Assembly (NCBI GenBank): GCA_021186555.1
Contig: JAJKFL010000011.1
Coordinates: forward strand, 31,793,611 to 31,857,610
Direction: 5' to 3'
Length of the DNA: 64,000 bases
Source of the DNA: Reticulitermes speratus
Taxonomy: Eukaryota; Arthropoda; Insecta; Blattodea; Rhinotermitidae
Under the pieces are notes generated by a model that was given only the letters and a program-made list of their open reading frames with translations, was not told where the DNA came from and did no database searches. Positions 11,166 through 23,100 of this stretch are shown one piece after another. The number at the start of each line of letters is the position of its first letter. Within the stretch, counting starts at the first letter, position 1. Both the position numbers and the translations under genes were made by a program.

Positions 11166-11517
11166 TAACCCTCTACACCTAAAATGAGTAGATGGAAGAT
11201 GTCAGACGAAGAGAGAAAGAAATAAATATTTAAGAATCTGTTTTATACTTACAAAGAGAAACACCCTGTAAGTTTATCTCCGTTATAAAATAATTGGTAA
11301 AGTGACGCTTATGGAAACAGTCGCTGTTTGTGCTTAGAATGAAGTGACGGCATGCATATGAAACTTCGAATCACTAAACACGGTGATGTAAGTACAAGCA
11401 CTTACCGCTGCAATACAATCACTCTGTCATTACAGATATTACGCTAAATAAACGAATAACTACAATGTCTGTGCTAACAATAAATCACGTTTCCCGTACC
11501 TTACAGTTTCCCATCTT

Positions 11518-11600
11518 ACTTCCACAAATAAATATCCCACTTCCACAAATAAATATCCCACTTCCACAAATAAATATCCCACTTCCACAAATAAATTCTG
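11518..11600. repeat. 21-bp tandem repeat, 4 copies
   Basis: ACTTCCACAAATAAATATCCC is repeated about four times with near identity, the last copy changing to AATTCTG. No gene context is seen. Confidence 0.9.
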
Positions 11601-12114
11601 TCTCCTCTAACAGAAAAATACCGTATATAATTCTTCGTCAATTATAGTCCTACAGGGCGTTTTTTTTTTGCAGCTCGAACTCGGGGCAAAATTCGGACGC
11701 TCCGCTCGACTAGTCAGGCCGATCTAGACGCATGCATTCGCCGCACAGAATGAATGTCTAAAAACATACAGAGTTGTTAGAAAAGTGTGTCTTGGCATAG
11801 CTAGATCTGTGTGATTCTCCTAGTATGTGTGTGTGTGTGTGGGGTGTGCGCGTATTTTCTATTAGCAAAAATTAAAAAAAAACCGTATTTAGGCGCGTTC
11901 GCAAAATTGCGAAAAGCGACTAATAGCTTCGTCATGTCTGTCTGTCTGTCTGTCCTGTCTCTCGTCTGTCTGTCCGCCCGTGTCCGCATGGAAAACTCGG
12001 CTCCCACTGGACCGATTTTCATGAAATTTAGTATTTGAGAATTTTTAGAAAAATCTGCCGAGAACATTAAAGTCCCATTACTATCAGACAAAAATAACGG
12101 GTACTTTGTATGAA

Positions 12115-12430
12115 GGGGGCACGAGGTGGCGCAGTTGGTTGAGGCACTGCGCTACAAGCCGGAACGTCGCAGGTTCGATTCCCGATGGTGTCATTGGAAT
12201 TTTTCATTGACATAATCGTTTCGGTCGCACTATGGCCCTGGGTCGACTCAGCCTCTAACAGAAATGAGTACCAGGAATCTTTCCTGTGGGGTAAAGGCGG
12301 CCGGTGCGTAGGGCTGACAACCTTACCACCTTCATGTGCCGATTGTCTATAAATCTGTGAGCCTCAACCTCCTGGAAACCTAAGGGCCTGTCCAGGCCTG
12401 TAATGGGATTGCTTTACCTTTACTTTACAC
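12115..12430 (+). mobile_element. SINE family 2, full length, inside element X
   Basis: The tRNA-like head has A-box-like TGGCGCAGTTGG and B box GGTTCGATTCC. The body matches 59888-60198. The flanks TACTTTGTATGAA and TACTTTACACAAA look like a mutated target duplication, and outside them the two halves of element X line up. Confidence 0.82.
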
Positions 12431-12519
12431 AAAGACCTATGTACATTTATGGTAATATCTCCCTGAATTCTTTTTAAAATAAGAAATATTTCAGGCAAAA
12501 GTTGTAGAGAAAATCAATT

Positions 12520-13078
12520 TTTCATTCTGTAGTCTGTCTTACGACAGGTCCGTAACCTCTTCCAAAGCGAGTTCTCCACAAGGTGCGATCTAGTGCTTCC
12601 TCTTTCAATTTCCAGTATCTTTTCTTTTCCTTAAGGTCATCCAGTAGCTGCTTACGTCTTCTTCCCTCATCGTCCCGTCATTTCTATCCTTCCTTCTAAC
12701 TTTCCTTCAATGACGTGTTTCAGAAGGCAGTTTCTACGCAAGATGTGACCAATCCAGTTAGCCTTTCTTCTTTTTATTGTATGTACGATATTCCTCTCCT
12801 CCTTGACTCTGTGTAATACTTCTTCATTTCTCACACGATCGGTCCAACTGATCTTCTCCATTCTTCTCCAGCACCACATTTCAAAACTTTCCAGATACTT
12901 CTGATCTATTTTCCGAAGTGTCCACATTCCAGCACCATACAAAGTTATGCTCCAAATGTACACTTTAGTAGTTTCTTCCTTAAATTTAAGTCCAATTTGC
13001 TGGTGAAAAGAGTCTTCTTCTTGTTGAAAGCTGCTTTTGCCATGGAAATTCTGGATTTAATTTCACCTATACACCTTG
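12520..13078 (-). mobile_element. LINE 3' end inserted in element X
   Basis: Minus-strand translation gives a LINE C-terminal region with FEMWCWRRMEKISWTDR, the HILRRNCLLKH block and a GRRGRRRKQLLDDLKEK block. A stop and frame breaks are present upstream, near 12965. The flanks share AAAATCAA, a plausible target duplication. A second copy of the same LINE lies at 55530-55930. It is 5'-truncated and inactive. Confidence 0.85.
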
Positions 13079-13383
13079 CATCAAAAATCAAAACACACAT
13101 TTATGATTACTACATTTTTTTCCCAAAATCGTGCCGTTTATGAGATAATGTGGAAAAATATGGTAGAGCCAGCCGGACAGGCCACAGATGACAATATAAT
13201 AAGACACATGCGCTTTGCATGCTGGATAACTAAGGCTACAGACACACACTCAGAATATGTAATACTTATTGCTTTTCCACGGCAACAATGGTTACACGAA
13301 CGCGCCTCAGTGTCACGTTATACGTACATTGCCTGTCTTGTTATACCTAGGTATTAACGACAAGCCACCTAACGCCATCCAAA

Positions 13384-13682
13384 CTGGACTGGGTCTAACC
13401 ACAATTATGTTACTAAGTTACTGATTCTTCATAAGTGCTAGGCATAAGGCAGTTTGTTTCAAATTAATTCCCCAGAATATTATAATTCATAAGGGCTACT
13501 GTAATATTGTCCGTCTGAGGGCAAGCGGTTTATGAAAATGGAACTGCTAACAAAAATGTATCAAGGTGACGACTTACAATACTTTAACTTGGTGACGATA
13601 CCTGGTGAAGTACCATAAAGTCACGGATAAATAAATTTATGCTTAACTTTTTTAACGAAAATTTCATGAACTCCGTATAATA
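13384..13682. other. Spacer, nothing recognised
   Basis: No exon is seen. The words GTCTGAGGGCAAGCG here and GTCTGAGGGCACGCG near 58358 suggest an old dispersed repeat. Confidence 0.35.
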
Positions 13683-14210
13683 CAGCGGTATTCAAACCTT
13701 TTTTGTTTGCGTACCCCCAGATATAATTTTTCTTCAACTTTTTACCCCCAAAGTTGTTGGTGCATAATTCAAGTTATACATAGACTATAATCTACATCTA
13801 AAATAAGTTAAATAAATTACACCCAAAATAATGTATTAAATAATAAGTTTTAAATGAGAAAAAGGAGAATCAAGCTATTAAATAACAAATATAGTATTGC
13901 CTATCATATAAAAATTAATAAAGGGACAAAGGTATTTTAGCAAAGCAAAATTATATGCACTATGTGGAATAAAATAAAACTAGCTGCCCAGATAAGAATT
14001 GCATAAAGGAGAGAGAGAGAGAGAGAGAGAAAATGGCGCTCCCAAATCGCATGTCATTGCGTCCGGGTCTCTTGTGGCTAAACTTAAATCTGGCCATAAT
14101 TATGCAGTGTTTATCATGAAATAATATATTTATTTTTTGTCATTTTACGTACCCCCTAACATGTCTTCGCGTACCCCCGGGGGTACCGTACCCCAGGTTG
14201 AATATCACTG
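13683..14210. mobile_element. hAT-type MITE, 528 bp
   Basis: This is the same family as 10463-11005, with ends CAGCGGTATTCAAACC and GGTTGAATATCACTG. The flanking octamers GTATAATA (13675-13682) and CTATAATA (14211-14218) match at 7 of 8 positions. Inner GTACCCCC blocks and an (AG)n run are retained. No transposase. Confidence 0.9.
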
Positions 14211-14409
14211 CTATAATATATGCTGTCCAAAGAAGTCGGAGAATTATCGTGGATTGTGAGTAGTTGATGACTTAGAAGGCGGTGGTCGCAGTTTATTTCA
14301 AATTAATTCCCCAGAATCTGTAGCGTTTAATTTCTTCCCTTATTTCCACTTCGAATCCATAGAATTTCCTCACGAAATTCTTTTGGCTGAAAATCCAGTC
14401 ATTGAGAAA

Positions 14410-14830
14410 AGAACTGAATTATAGATTACTCTGCCATCTTTTGCAGCTTTTACTGAACTATATGCTAGGTACGTTGTTTGGCTCGGTGTATGAGTTGATA
14501 TCACAGCAGATGACTATGACTGCTTGTAGGTAGTGGCGTACAGACCTCTTCAGTGGCAGGAATGGACGAAAGTCATGCAATACCTCTGGCAGGATAACCG
14601 GTGACACAAAAGTTATGACCAAAGTACAAGTCTAGAATAACACGCTAATCTGCTCGAGAAAAACTAAAGTATTGGTAGCTAGCTACCGACCAACGGACGC
14701 GGTATTCAGGGTTCAGAGTGTTTCCTGGTAATCCTCAGATCCTGACGATGGAGGCATCAAGCTTCTCCGAAAGCTTCGGTTAACTATTCAAGAAATCGAC
14801 ACGACGCCATGTAAAAGGAAACTTGATTTT
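14410..14830 (+). repeat. Dispersed repeat R3, copy 1, with hammerhead-like end
   Basis: Starts at AACTGAATTATAGATTACTC and shares a series of blocks with 59160-59600. It ends in CTGACGA (from 14743), a GGAG/CTCC stem II, GAAA and GCTTC, a hammerhead-like core with a non-standard triplet. Probably Penelope-derived. Confidence 0.5.
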
Positions 14831-15347
14831 TAGCACTTTCTTTATTTGTAATTCATATATTAATCAGCTATTTTCAGAAGTCAAAACCTTCGCCTTCTGC
14901 TATACATATTAACTTGTACGCTAAGTTTGTAGTCATTAAACGGTTTTTCTGCTGTGTTACTGGTTGATGCATAGCGTCCAAGTATTTCACTATCACACAG
15001 TTTAGTGGGCCTAAAAGCTAGAAAAGCTAGCACACTACATCTCATTATATCACAGAGGGGTAGCCAAGTTACTGATTGAATTTTGAGTAAAAATTAATTA
15101 GCAGGAAATTTCGTAATGCAAAATGGAAATGATTAGAGAAAGCAGAAACGTTACTGCAGATACTGTGCGAATATTAATAACTTAAAACGTGACGTCGTGT
15201 AGTTTACTAGGTAAGTACCATTTTGGACAAACTTGCCACACGCATCTTTAGGGAACAAGAGTGGGATTACACTGAATACAAAAAGAGTAACTTCCATGGA
15301 AACGCCAGTACGCATCTACCAAACTTCATGGCATCAAATAACAAAAA

Positions 15348-15863
15348 AGGCAATGTAGTACAAATTAACACTGAGGTGCTTCGCGTAACCATTGTTGCCG
15401 TGGAAAAGCAATAAGTATTACATATTCTGAGTGTGTGTATGTAGCCTTAGTTATCTAGCATGCAAAGCGCATGTACTGTATTGTATTGTCATCTGTGACC
15501 TGTCTGGTTCTACCACATTTTTCCACATTATCTCATAAACGGCACGATTTTAGGAATAAAGTTATTGAACATAAAATGTGTGTTTTTATTTTCTCTACAA
15601 TTTTTTCTCAAATATTTCTCATTCTAAAAAGAATTCAGTGAGATATCATAAATGCACATAGGTATTCATGTAAAGTACCCGTTATTCTTGCCAGACTTTA
15701 ATAAAATTTGAATTTTCTCACCAGATTTTCGAAAAATACTCAAATATAAAATTTAATGAAAATCCGTCTAGTGGGAGCTGAGTTTTTCCATGCGGACGGA
15801 CAGACTGACATGAAGCTATTAGTCGCTTTTCGCAATTTTGCGAAAAGCGACTAAGAAAGTAGT
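15348..15863 (+). mobile_element. Element X, uninterrupted copy
   Basis: From AGGCAATGTAGTACA to CGCAATTTTGCG, collinear with 60571-61080. It contains no open frame of note. The 63-aa ORF starting at 15223 runs into it by chance. Confidence 0.75.
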
Positions 15864-16125
15864 AAACTTCACAGTCACTGCCATAAGAACCTCATCTTTC
15901 ACAGACACTGAGTGCAGTGAAAGTGAAATGACTAGAGACGTACTTTTCATCGAACAGTAACAGTCAGTGACAATTTAGGACAGCGATGACATTCACTTCC
16001 CAAAATCAGTGCAGTAGGGAACTGTGTCATTAATTCTGATATCACTGAACCAAAAAGTAATTTTCATTAACGTACTTCCTTCTATGCGCGATTTCAGGCT
16101 TTCCGACATGTTGTAAATGAGATCT

Positions 16126-16310
16126 TCGCTCTTCTGGAATGTAGATTGGTAGTTAGTTACCGACGTTTCGGGACAGCCGATAGGTCCAATTTTCAAGGGT
16201 CAAGCAGCGCAACAAGAATGTCTTGGACTGCTTGTCCCTTGAAGATGGGACCGACAGACTGTCCCGAAACGTCGATAACTACTAATCTACGCTGCGTAAC
16301 ATCCCAAAGG
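16126..16310. repeat. Foldback repeat with paired hammerhead-like cores
   Basis: The left arm contains TACCGACGTTTCGGGACAG and the right arm CTGTCCCGAAACGTCG, with flanks that also pair (TGTAGATTGGTAGT against ACTACTAATCTACG). Each arm carries a decayed CTTGAA..GAAACGTCG hammerhead-like core, in opposite orientation. Same family as 22739-22918. Confidence 0.6.
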
Positions 16311-17175
16311 AGCGAATATTTCATGTTTCCCTTTAGTTTTAAGCAGGCTAACAAAAAAATAGACTTTTCAAAAATACCTGCTGGAGCTGTATGAAGCACA
16401 AAATCCAAAAAAATAACAAAACCAGATCGAAATTTCTGTTTTCAATTTGTTGTATCAGTACGTAAAGTTCCTTTATAATTACGCCTACTATTCTGCATGG
16501 TGTGTAACTTGTTCTCTGACATTACTCGAACGTCATACACTATAAGGATTTGAGGACAAGTTGAAGAGGTGCTTCAGTCTGAAGGTAACCAATAAACGTG
16601 TCCTATTTTGAGTTACGTCACTTTCGTGTAGTGGCAATAGATTACTTAGTTAGAAGTTCTACTAACCCCACGACAGACAATGATGAAGTAAGGTGAAGAT
16701 GGTGGCCATCAGAGACATCTATACTTAATGTCGGACACATCAAGCTGGGAGGCTGAATATTTGTATCGATTGTTATCGATTCCAATAACACATTTATTCA
16801 CGCATACAAATCGTACAGGATCATGAAAAATTACGGACCTAGTTTCGCGATGTACTAACTTTTATGAGAAGAGCGATGTAGATATGATATTTGCTGTAAC
16901 TCATGCAGTTTTCGCAAATACGCAAACGCAGATCATTTTGCGCATAATCCATGAGCATGCGCGTCACGCTTTCAGCTGTAACAAGCACTACCACTGCAAC
17001 TGCTGTGTGTCAGCTTGATCATCGTCATACAGTCACCTCGACTTTCCTACTTGCGTGTGTCTTCTTGTAATAAACCTTCGTCATCTCCATCCTATCTTCG
17101 ATATGAATGCCCAATTCTGGTTATAAACTTTTCGCGTAACCCCTAGTTATTATGCACCGGGACCCGTACAAATTG
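16310..17175. other. Spacer, nothing recognised
   Basis: AT-rich spacer with no exon, tandem array or inverted end that I can support. Confidence 0.35.
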
Positions 17176-17652
17176 AAGAGTGCCTTATAAGCATAAAAAT
17201 TATATATATATACATTTATTTAAAGCACTGAGGTGCATAACACAATTTACAAATCTTCAGGTTACTAATATCGGCTTTTCAATTAAGCCATCATTAGACA
17301 TATTCGTTATCAAGAGCCTTACGAAACTTATACCTTCATATGGCATTGAGATTTCACTCCCTCATATTACACGTCATAAAAACTTATGTTAAAGTATATA
17401 AACGTTGAGTAAAATTATATTATAAGTGTTAAAACAAAAGTTTTAAATAGAGATGGTAGGCAGATTATATTGATACATAGGGCAAAATTCAGTCCTGTAT
17501 TTTAATGGCACTGCAACCGTCAGTTGTTTACGAAGGTGAGTTAATCCAATTATAGCGAACATCGAATTAACTCACCTTCGTATAAACTGATAGTTCCAGC
17601 GCTATTAAAATACAAGACTGAAATTTGCCCTATGTATCAATACGAATTGCCT

Positions 17653-17900
17653 AAAGGTAAAGTTCTCCCTAGAACAGGCCATGAAACCCAGAAGGGGAGT
17701 AAGGTTTAGCTCTACTCTTTCTTTAACCCTGAAACTAGATGGGGGTGGGTGGTCAACTCCATGCCCCGGAAAGAGACCCGGTACCTATCGTATGGAGGCT
17801 GGGTGGGCCCCAGGGCCGGTCTGGACGGCTGCAAAAATCTAGCCCCCACCGGAATTCGATCCCCGGACCGTCAAGCTCGTAGCGAGTCGCTATACCGATA
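17653..17900 (-). mobile_element. SINE family 3 copy inside the palindrome
   Basis: The minus-strand tRNA-like head (complement of GGAATTCGATCCCCGG at about 17849) and body match the family. Flanks AATACGAATTGCC and GATACAAACTGCC form a degenerate target duplication, and the palindrome arm resumes exactly beyond them. Confidence 0.8.
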
Positions 17901-18062
17901 CAAACTGCCTATCATCTTTATTTAAAACTATTGTTTTAAAACTTATAATATTTTACACAACTTTTATGTATTTTAACATAAGTTTTTATGACGTATACTG
18001 TAAGGGCATGAAATCTCAATCCCACATGAAGGTGTAAGTTTTTGTATGGCTCTTCATATTGA

Positions 18063-18109
18063 ACAGGACTGATGATGGCTTAATTAAAAAGCTGAAACTA
18101 GTAACCTGC
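18063..18109 (+). ncRNA. Hammerhead ribozyme-like motif in palindrome arm
   Basis: CTGATGA is at 18069-18075, stem II GGCTT/AAGCT, GAAA at 18094-18097, loop TA and GTA at 18101-18103. Stem I pairs CAGG (18064-18067) with CCTG (18105-18108) around an A-A mismatch. The mirror copy in the left arm near 17262-17305 is mutated (CTAATGA, GATA). Confidence 0.5.
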
Positions 18110-18399
18110 AGATTTGTACACTGTGTTGTGCATTACGGTGTTTTATACATGTATATATATATATATATATTATATTAACTGAAACGAGATGAGGATGGGT
18201 TTACCTAAGATTATATACCTACTCCCTTACATTATCTGAGTAAATATTATCTGCAAATAGAATACCCATTCTCTCAACAAACCTTTCCCACATATCACTA
18301 ATCCTAAGCAGGAAACTATGCTCACAATTAAAGACATTCTCACACTTTTCTTCAAAATAATTTTCTCTTGAAAAACCTTCACTTACCACAACTGACCTC

Positions 18400-19740
18400 A
18401 ATCTTCAGGATTTTTCCGCTCATTTCCAAATACTAATCATGGCATCTTCCTCTTCACCACTTGCAAATCGTTGTCTTTCCTGGCTTCTCTCCTGAACCAA
18501 CTCAGTTTCAGAACTCCTACCTCCAGCCTGCTTCCGTATCCTTTCCTTAATTATGCAGCATTCAAATCTATATCCTGATCGTCCCAGTTCTTTTTAATAA
18601 TACAATAAAAGGACCTGGTTTTGAACGGCGTTACTTCTCGATCAATTCTTCATATTGAACAGAAATTTCAAGTTTACAGTTCGCTATTTATTTACATCTT
18701 TCTTACAAAACGAGTCTGTGTTCTACACGTTAAAATATTAAGTACGTAATAACACAATAAGTTTCCGCATAGTTAGCTCTACACACGTCACTTCAGTTGC
18801 TCGGGTTGTAGTAAGCAAATATTACTGCATGTGGGTAATGTAATACACAATTCTTACGTAACACGTGAATGTATACAGCTGTTTAAACACGTGACATTTG
18901 TGATAATAAACCAACAGACTAAGACAACGACAAAATTACGAGTGTACAGCATCACCATACAAATAATTTTTACAGTGAATTACTTCCGTTTTCAGGTCAA
19001 TATTAAGGTCTTTCCTTTAAACAGATCAATATTACTTTTATCAAATTTAGATAATCTGTTCTAAACAAACACCAATTCTAAAAACATATTATGTTGCGTG
19101 CACATGTACGTACCAGTTACGAGTATCTCCTGAGTAATTGTTAGTAAATATGTTTAAATAGTCTTTTAAAACACAATTTTAAGTAGCGCAAATATTTCTT
19201 AAATTTTAATAGGATTTTTTTTGGAAAAAGATCACGGTTTCAAGAAGAATTAATTTTCCGCGCCCGTCCAGATCGGACTTGGGCCCAAGTTAGCCTCGTT
19301 TATCTACAATGGGAACTGGGTCTCCTTTGCCGGGGGGTAATGCAAGCCGGATCGTGGCCTCAACCACCCAGCCCCATCTAGCACAAATTTCTGTGCCTTC
19401 ATGACTTCTTCGAGGGTGAACTTATCGTTTTGCAAATTGTTATGAGGCAAAGAAGTTACAGTGGTTCAGTTAAGTCACCTGACATAATAATATTAAGAAT
19501 TCTGAAGAAAGTACGTGGAAAAGTTAAAAGTGTTCTGTGTAGAGAAAAGCTGCGCTTGTATGATGGCGTAAACATATAATTCAAATTTGTTTTTTCCCAT
19601 GTTTCCACATCTCACTGGTTCGCATATTAACTTATGACATAACGGTACTCTGAAGATGGACGCAGCAGTTTCCATCCGCACACTCAGGAACATCTACCAG
19701 ACAACACGGAGTCAGATCTTACAAATTAATAATTCCAAAT
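18400..19740 (+). repeat. Dispersed repeat R2, copy 1
   Basis: Long non-coding segment sharing collinear blocks with 56265-57150 and 61490-62390. Examples are CAATATTAAGG near 19000, TCTAAACAAACACCA near 19060, CACATCTCACTGGTTCGCAT near 19605 and GAACATCTACCAGACAA near 19690. It lies immediately upstream of the gene A promoter region. A fragment similar to SINE family 3 is embedded at about 19258-19390. Confidence 0.6.
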
Positions 19741-20077
19741 CAGTACACGTTCTAACAGTTCAAATAAATAATAATGCTTATATTAAAATTAATACAAGTT
19801 GAACAGAAATGATGCTCTGCTATATCTAGGCATAAAATTTCAATTCAGTCCTAGCGGGAAGGCGCCATATTCTCACTCATAGAAAGATACTGCCTATAGG
19901 AATTATGAACCTCGCGTCCTCAAATGCACTTCACATCCCAGTGCACTGTATTGACCGTGAAATATAGTTTATTTGCGAGACATATTGAATAAATATGTCG
20001 AAGGTTACACAGAACACAGAAAGGCAATATGTGTTTATACAAATGGTTTGTGCACCAGCTGTACGCTAAATCTTCAG

Positions 20078-20085
20078 TATAAAAG
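20078..20085 (+). promoter_or_regulatory. TATA box of gene A
   Basis: TATAAAAG lies 62 bp before the start codon. An initiator-like CACAGT follows about 30 bp downstream. Roughly 190 bp around it is almost unchanged in genes B, C and D. Confidence 0.8.
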
Positions 20086-20139
20086 ACAGCAGTTCCGGTG
20101 ACCCAGCACAGTGCAGCTAACCTACCTGCAAGCTACAAC

Positions 20140-23100
20140 ATGAACGCCAAGATCTTGATCATAGCGCTCTGCGCCTTTCAGGTAAGACAACTCATTGCTC
20201 TTACAGATGTAGCTTAGAAACTGTTGTAACTGCAGACTTTCATAAAGCAGTGCTGTTATTTCAGACAACAAGCAACAGCAGGCTTTGAGAAACGGCCTAA
20301 TAACTAAAATATTTGCACATTTTTAATAATTTGTCGTTTGAAAAGTATCATACTTAGAAAAAGCGCAGCATCGCTTTTCAGAAACTGCCCAGTAGCTAAG
20401 AGAGTAACGTACCTTAAATAATTAGCGACAGAAATACGAATATCAACCCAACTCGCACGCACAGGCATGCAAGCACACATGCATATATATATATATACAT
20501 ACACATAAATTGTATGCATATATTCCACTAAACAAGTTAACAGTTCATATATATAATATAACACATATATAAAATCTTGTTTCAAAACTTTTATATCTGA
20601 AGGATAAAGACTAGCTTCATTCACTGATTGAAATAAGAATTAAAAATGTAATAATGTGTGAATTAAGGGGCACAAGAATAAAACGGATGCGTAAAACTGA
20701 TGGAAAGCTGTATAAAAGTGAAACAACGAGACGGACACAGGAAAGAGAACGGGAAAGTAACGATTATCAGCTAAATGTAAACGTGGTCCCCATCCAAAGA
20801 CACGCACACAAAATGTATCTCCCAAGTGTTCCAAACGTACGCAGTTTGAGTACGCAGCTGTATATAGACAATCCTGAGCAGCGGTGCACAGATTCACAAA
20901 CAGCTCTACACTTTCGTCAGTAGGCACCAATATCCGGGTACAGGATGTCAAAGGTTTAACTACATTAGTAATAGCACAACACAAGTTTGGATGCAATTAG
21001 ACGTCAGCTTCAACTTCATGTCACACATAAATCTTAAGAACCTCCAAAATACCCGTGCACATCTCGTGTCTCCATCTCAAAAACCTCCAAAATACCCGTG
21101 CACATCTCGTGTCTCCATCTCAAGAACCTCCAAAATACCCGTGCACATCTCGTGTCTCCATCTCAAGAACCTCCAAAATACCCGTGCACATCTCGTGTCT
21201 CCATCTCAAGAACCTCCAAAATACCCGTGCACATCTCGTGTCTCCATCTCAAGAACCTCCAAAATACCCGTGCACATCTCGTGTCTCCATCTCAAAACCT
21301 CCAAAATACCCGTGCACATCTCGTGTCTCCATCTCAAGAACCTCCAAAATACCCGTGCACATCTCGTGTCTCCATCTCAAGAACCTAATGAAGCCCAAAT
21401 ATCTTAACAATAATTTTATTTTCAAAAGCAGGAGAAAAAACACACAACGGCACAAATTGTTAATACAACTCCTGGAAGGCATACTGTATAATATTCTCAA
21501 AGACAAGCACAACAGTACTGCTGATTTCATACGAACAGAATTGATACCTGAATAAAAAAAGTGATGTTTTCAAATGCCTACGTTATCATACCACGCAAAC
21601 GTACGTATAAGTGGAGTGGAAGTAGAATTTCAAGCACTCTACACATGGACACGATATGGTGCTTTTATTCACCTACTGGCTACGTCAACTTTTTAAAATA
21701 GTCATAATTGTAAACAAACTGCAAAGAAATGTTAATATCATTAAAAATCATTTTACGTCCACATTATATTATTTATACCTCCTATATTCAACAGCGCTGT
21801 CAGTACCCCAGAACTTGTAACGTCGAATCACACTCTAATTATTTTTCAGGATTTGAAGTGAGAAAGCGAGGAAATGGATATGTTCTAATGTAAATATATA
21901 GCCTGATGTTTGATAGGGGGTCTCACGATAATAATGAAAAACGTCAGTCAGGATTCCCTGTCAATAAGTCTAGACATATATTTCGGTTCTACAGGGTAAG
22001 AGGAAGGGTTGCCAACAAATCGACCTGAACTTTCATTTTCGTTTCATTTTCGACATTGGACGAGATAGGTTACAGTTTCTTCTCTCTGCTTTCAGCTCGT
22101 CGCTGGACAGACCGCAAGCAGTTCTTTGACATCAGCCTTACAGCCACTCCAAAACGCGATCAACAGTAGCATTTCCCAAGCACAGACGCAGGCTACCGCA
22201 GCCATCCAGCAGATTCAGGCAGCTTCCAATGCTACAGCCCAGAACATAACAGCGCAGCTCCAGGCTGGGCTGGCCAGTGCCCAACAGTACGCTCAGGCTC
22301 TAAACCTCAGTGCTCAACAAGCTCAAGCTTGCTTGAGTAACGAATCCCAGCAATACGCCGCAATTGCCAACGCCACACGTAAGTAAAGTAGAATTATTTG
22401 TAGATATACAGAATGACTGCGCACTGCCTCAGCTAATGAGGTTCATACGGCAAAGCAGTACACGTGGGTTAAATAAGGCCTTACATCTGGATAGTTGGGC
22501 AGATCAATGCAAGTTATACCTCCACTAAACCGCCAAACGCATGCGTCATTGTGTCATAATATTCTTCACTATACCTGTTTGTAGCAACATTATTTTACAA
22601 TATCCATATTATTATTATTATTATTATTACTATTATTACCATGATCATTATGTCTAAACCCATCATCGTCATACATATTGATGCAAAAATATTCGAACAA
22701 AGTCTTCCAAGATTTCAGTCTTCCGCCGCGATGTTGATGAAATCTGCGGTCTTCTGGGGTATTACGCGGCGTTGAGTGGTAATTGTTTACCGACGTTTCG
22801 GGACAACGTATCGGCCCCATCTTCACGGACTCTTGACCCGTGAAAATGGGGCCGATTCGTTGTCCCGAAACGTCGGTAAACAACTACCACACGACGTCGC
22901 GTAATACCCCAGAAGACAACAGATTTTAAAGTCTTCCTACCGAGTATCACTTCTAATATGAAACGATTTATTGTCGCTACAGATCTTGGGGTAAATTTAA
23001 TTTCCATCACAATAAAATCTTCCCTTGAGGCATGTCTGTATTAAACAAAATTATTTGCATCCGTCCTTCTGTGTCCACACTTTATTAACACGTACCTCCT

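Larger units (their letters stand above)
11886..13333 (-). mobile_element. Element X copy, broken by a SINE and a LINE
   Basis: On the minus strand this runs from AGGCAATGTACGTA (13333 end) to CGCAATTTTGCGAACGCGCC (11886 end). It matches the uninterrupted copies at 15348-15863 and 60571-61080. Removing the SINE family 2 insert (about 12115-12430) and the LINE insert (about 12520-13078) leaves about 580 bp, close to the intact length of about 510 bp. It has a (GTCT)n microsatellite near 11937-11975 and no coding sequence. The class is unknown. Confidence 0.75.
17185..18150. repeat. Long palindrome, arms about 370 bp, split by a SINE
   Basis: The centre is near 17548 (GAAGGTGAGTTAATCC against GAATTAACTCACCTTC, with a short loop). 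Arms run outward in mirrored order: the CCCTATGTATC block, the ACATAAGTTTTTATGACGT block, the hammerhead-like core and the GTGCATTA/TAATGCAC region. The right arm is interrupted at 17653-17900 by a SINE. The outer parts end near (TA)n at 17200-17213 and 18155-18173. Confidence 0.8.

Noticed and set aside
19620..19665. CTGAAGATGG motif as a hammerhead (also at 57068)
   Set aside because: The second core half GAAA is missing in both copies, so a hammerhead fold is not supported.
20991..21555. Plus-strand ORFs of 96-166 codons in intron 1 of gene A
   Set aside because: Translations of the 43-bp tandem repeat; located within an intron.
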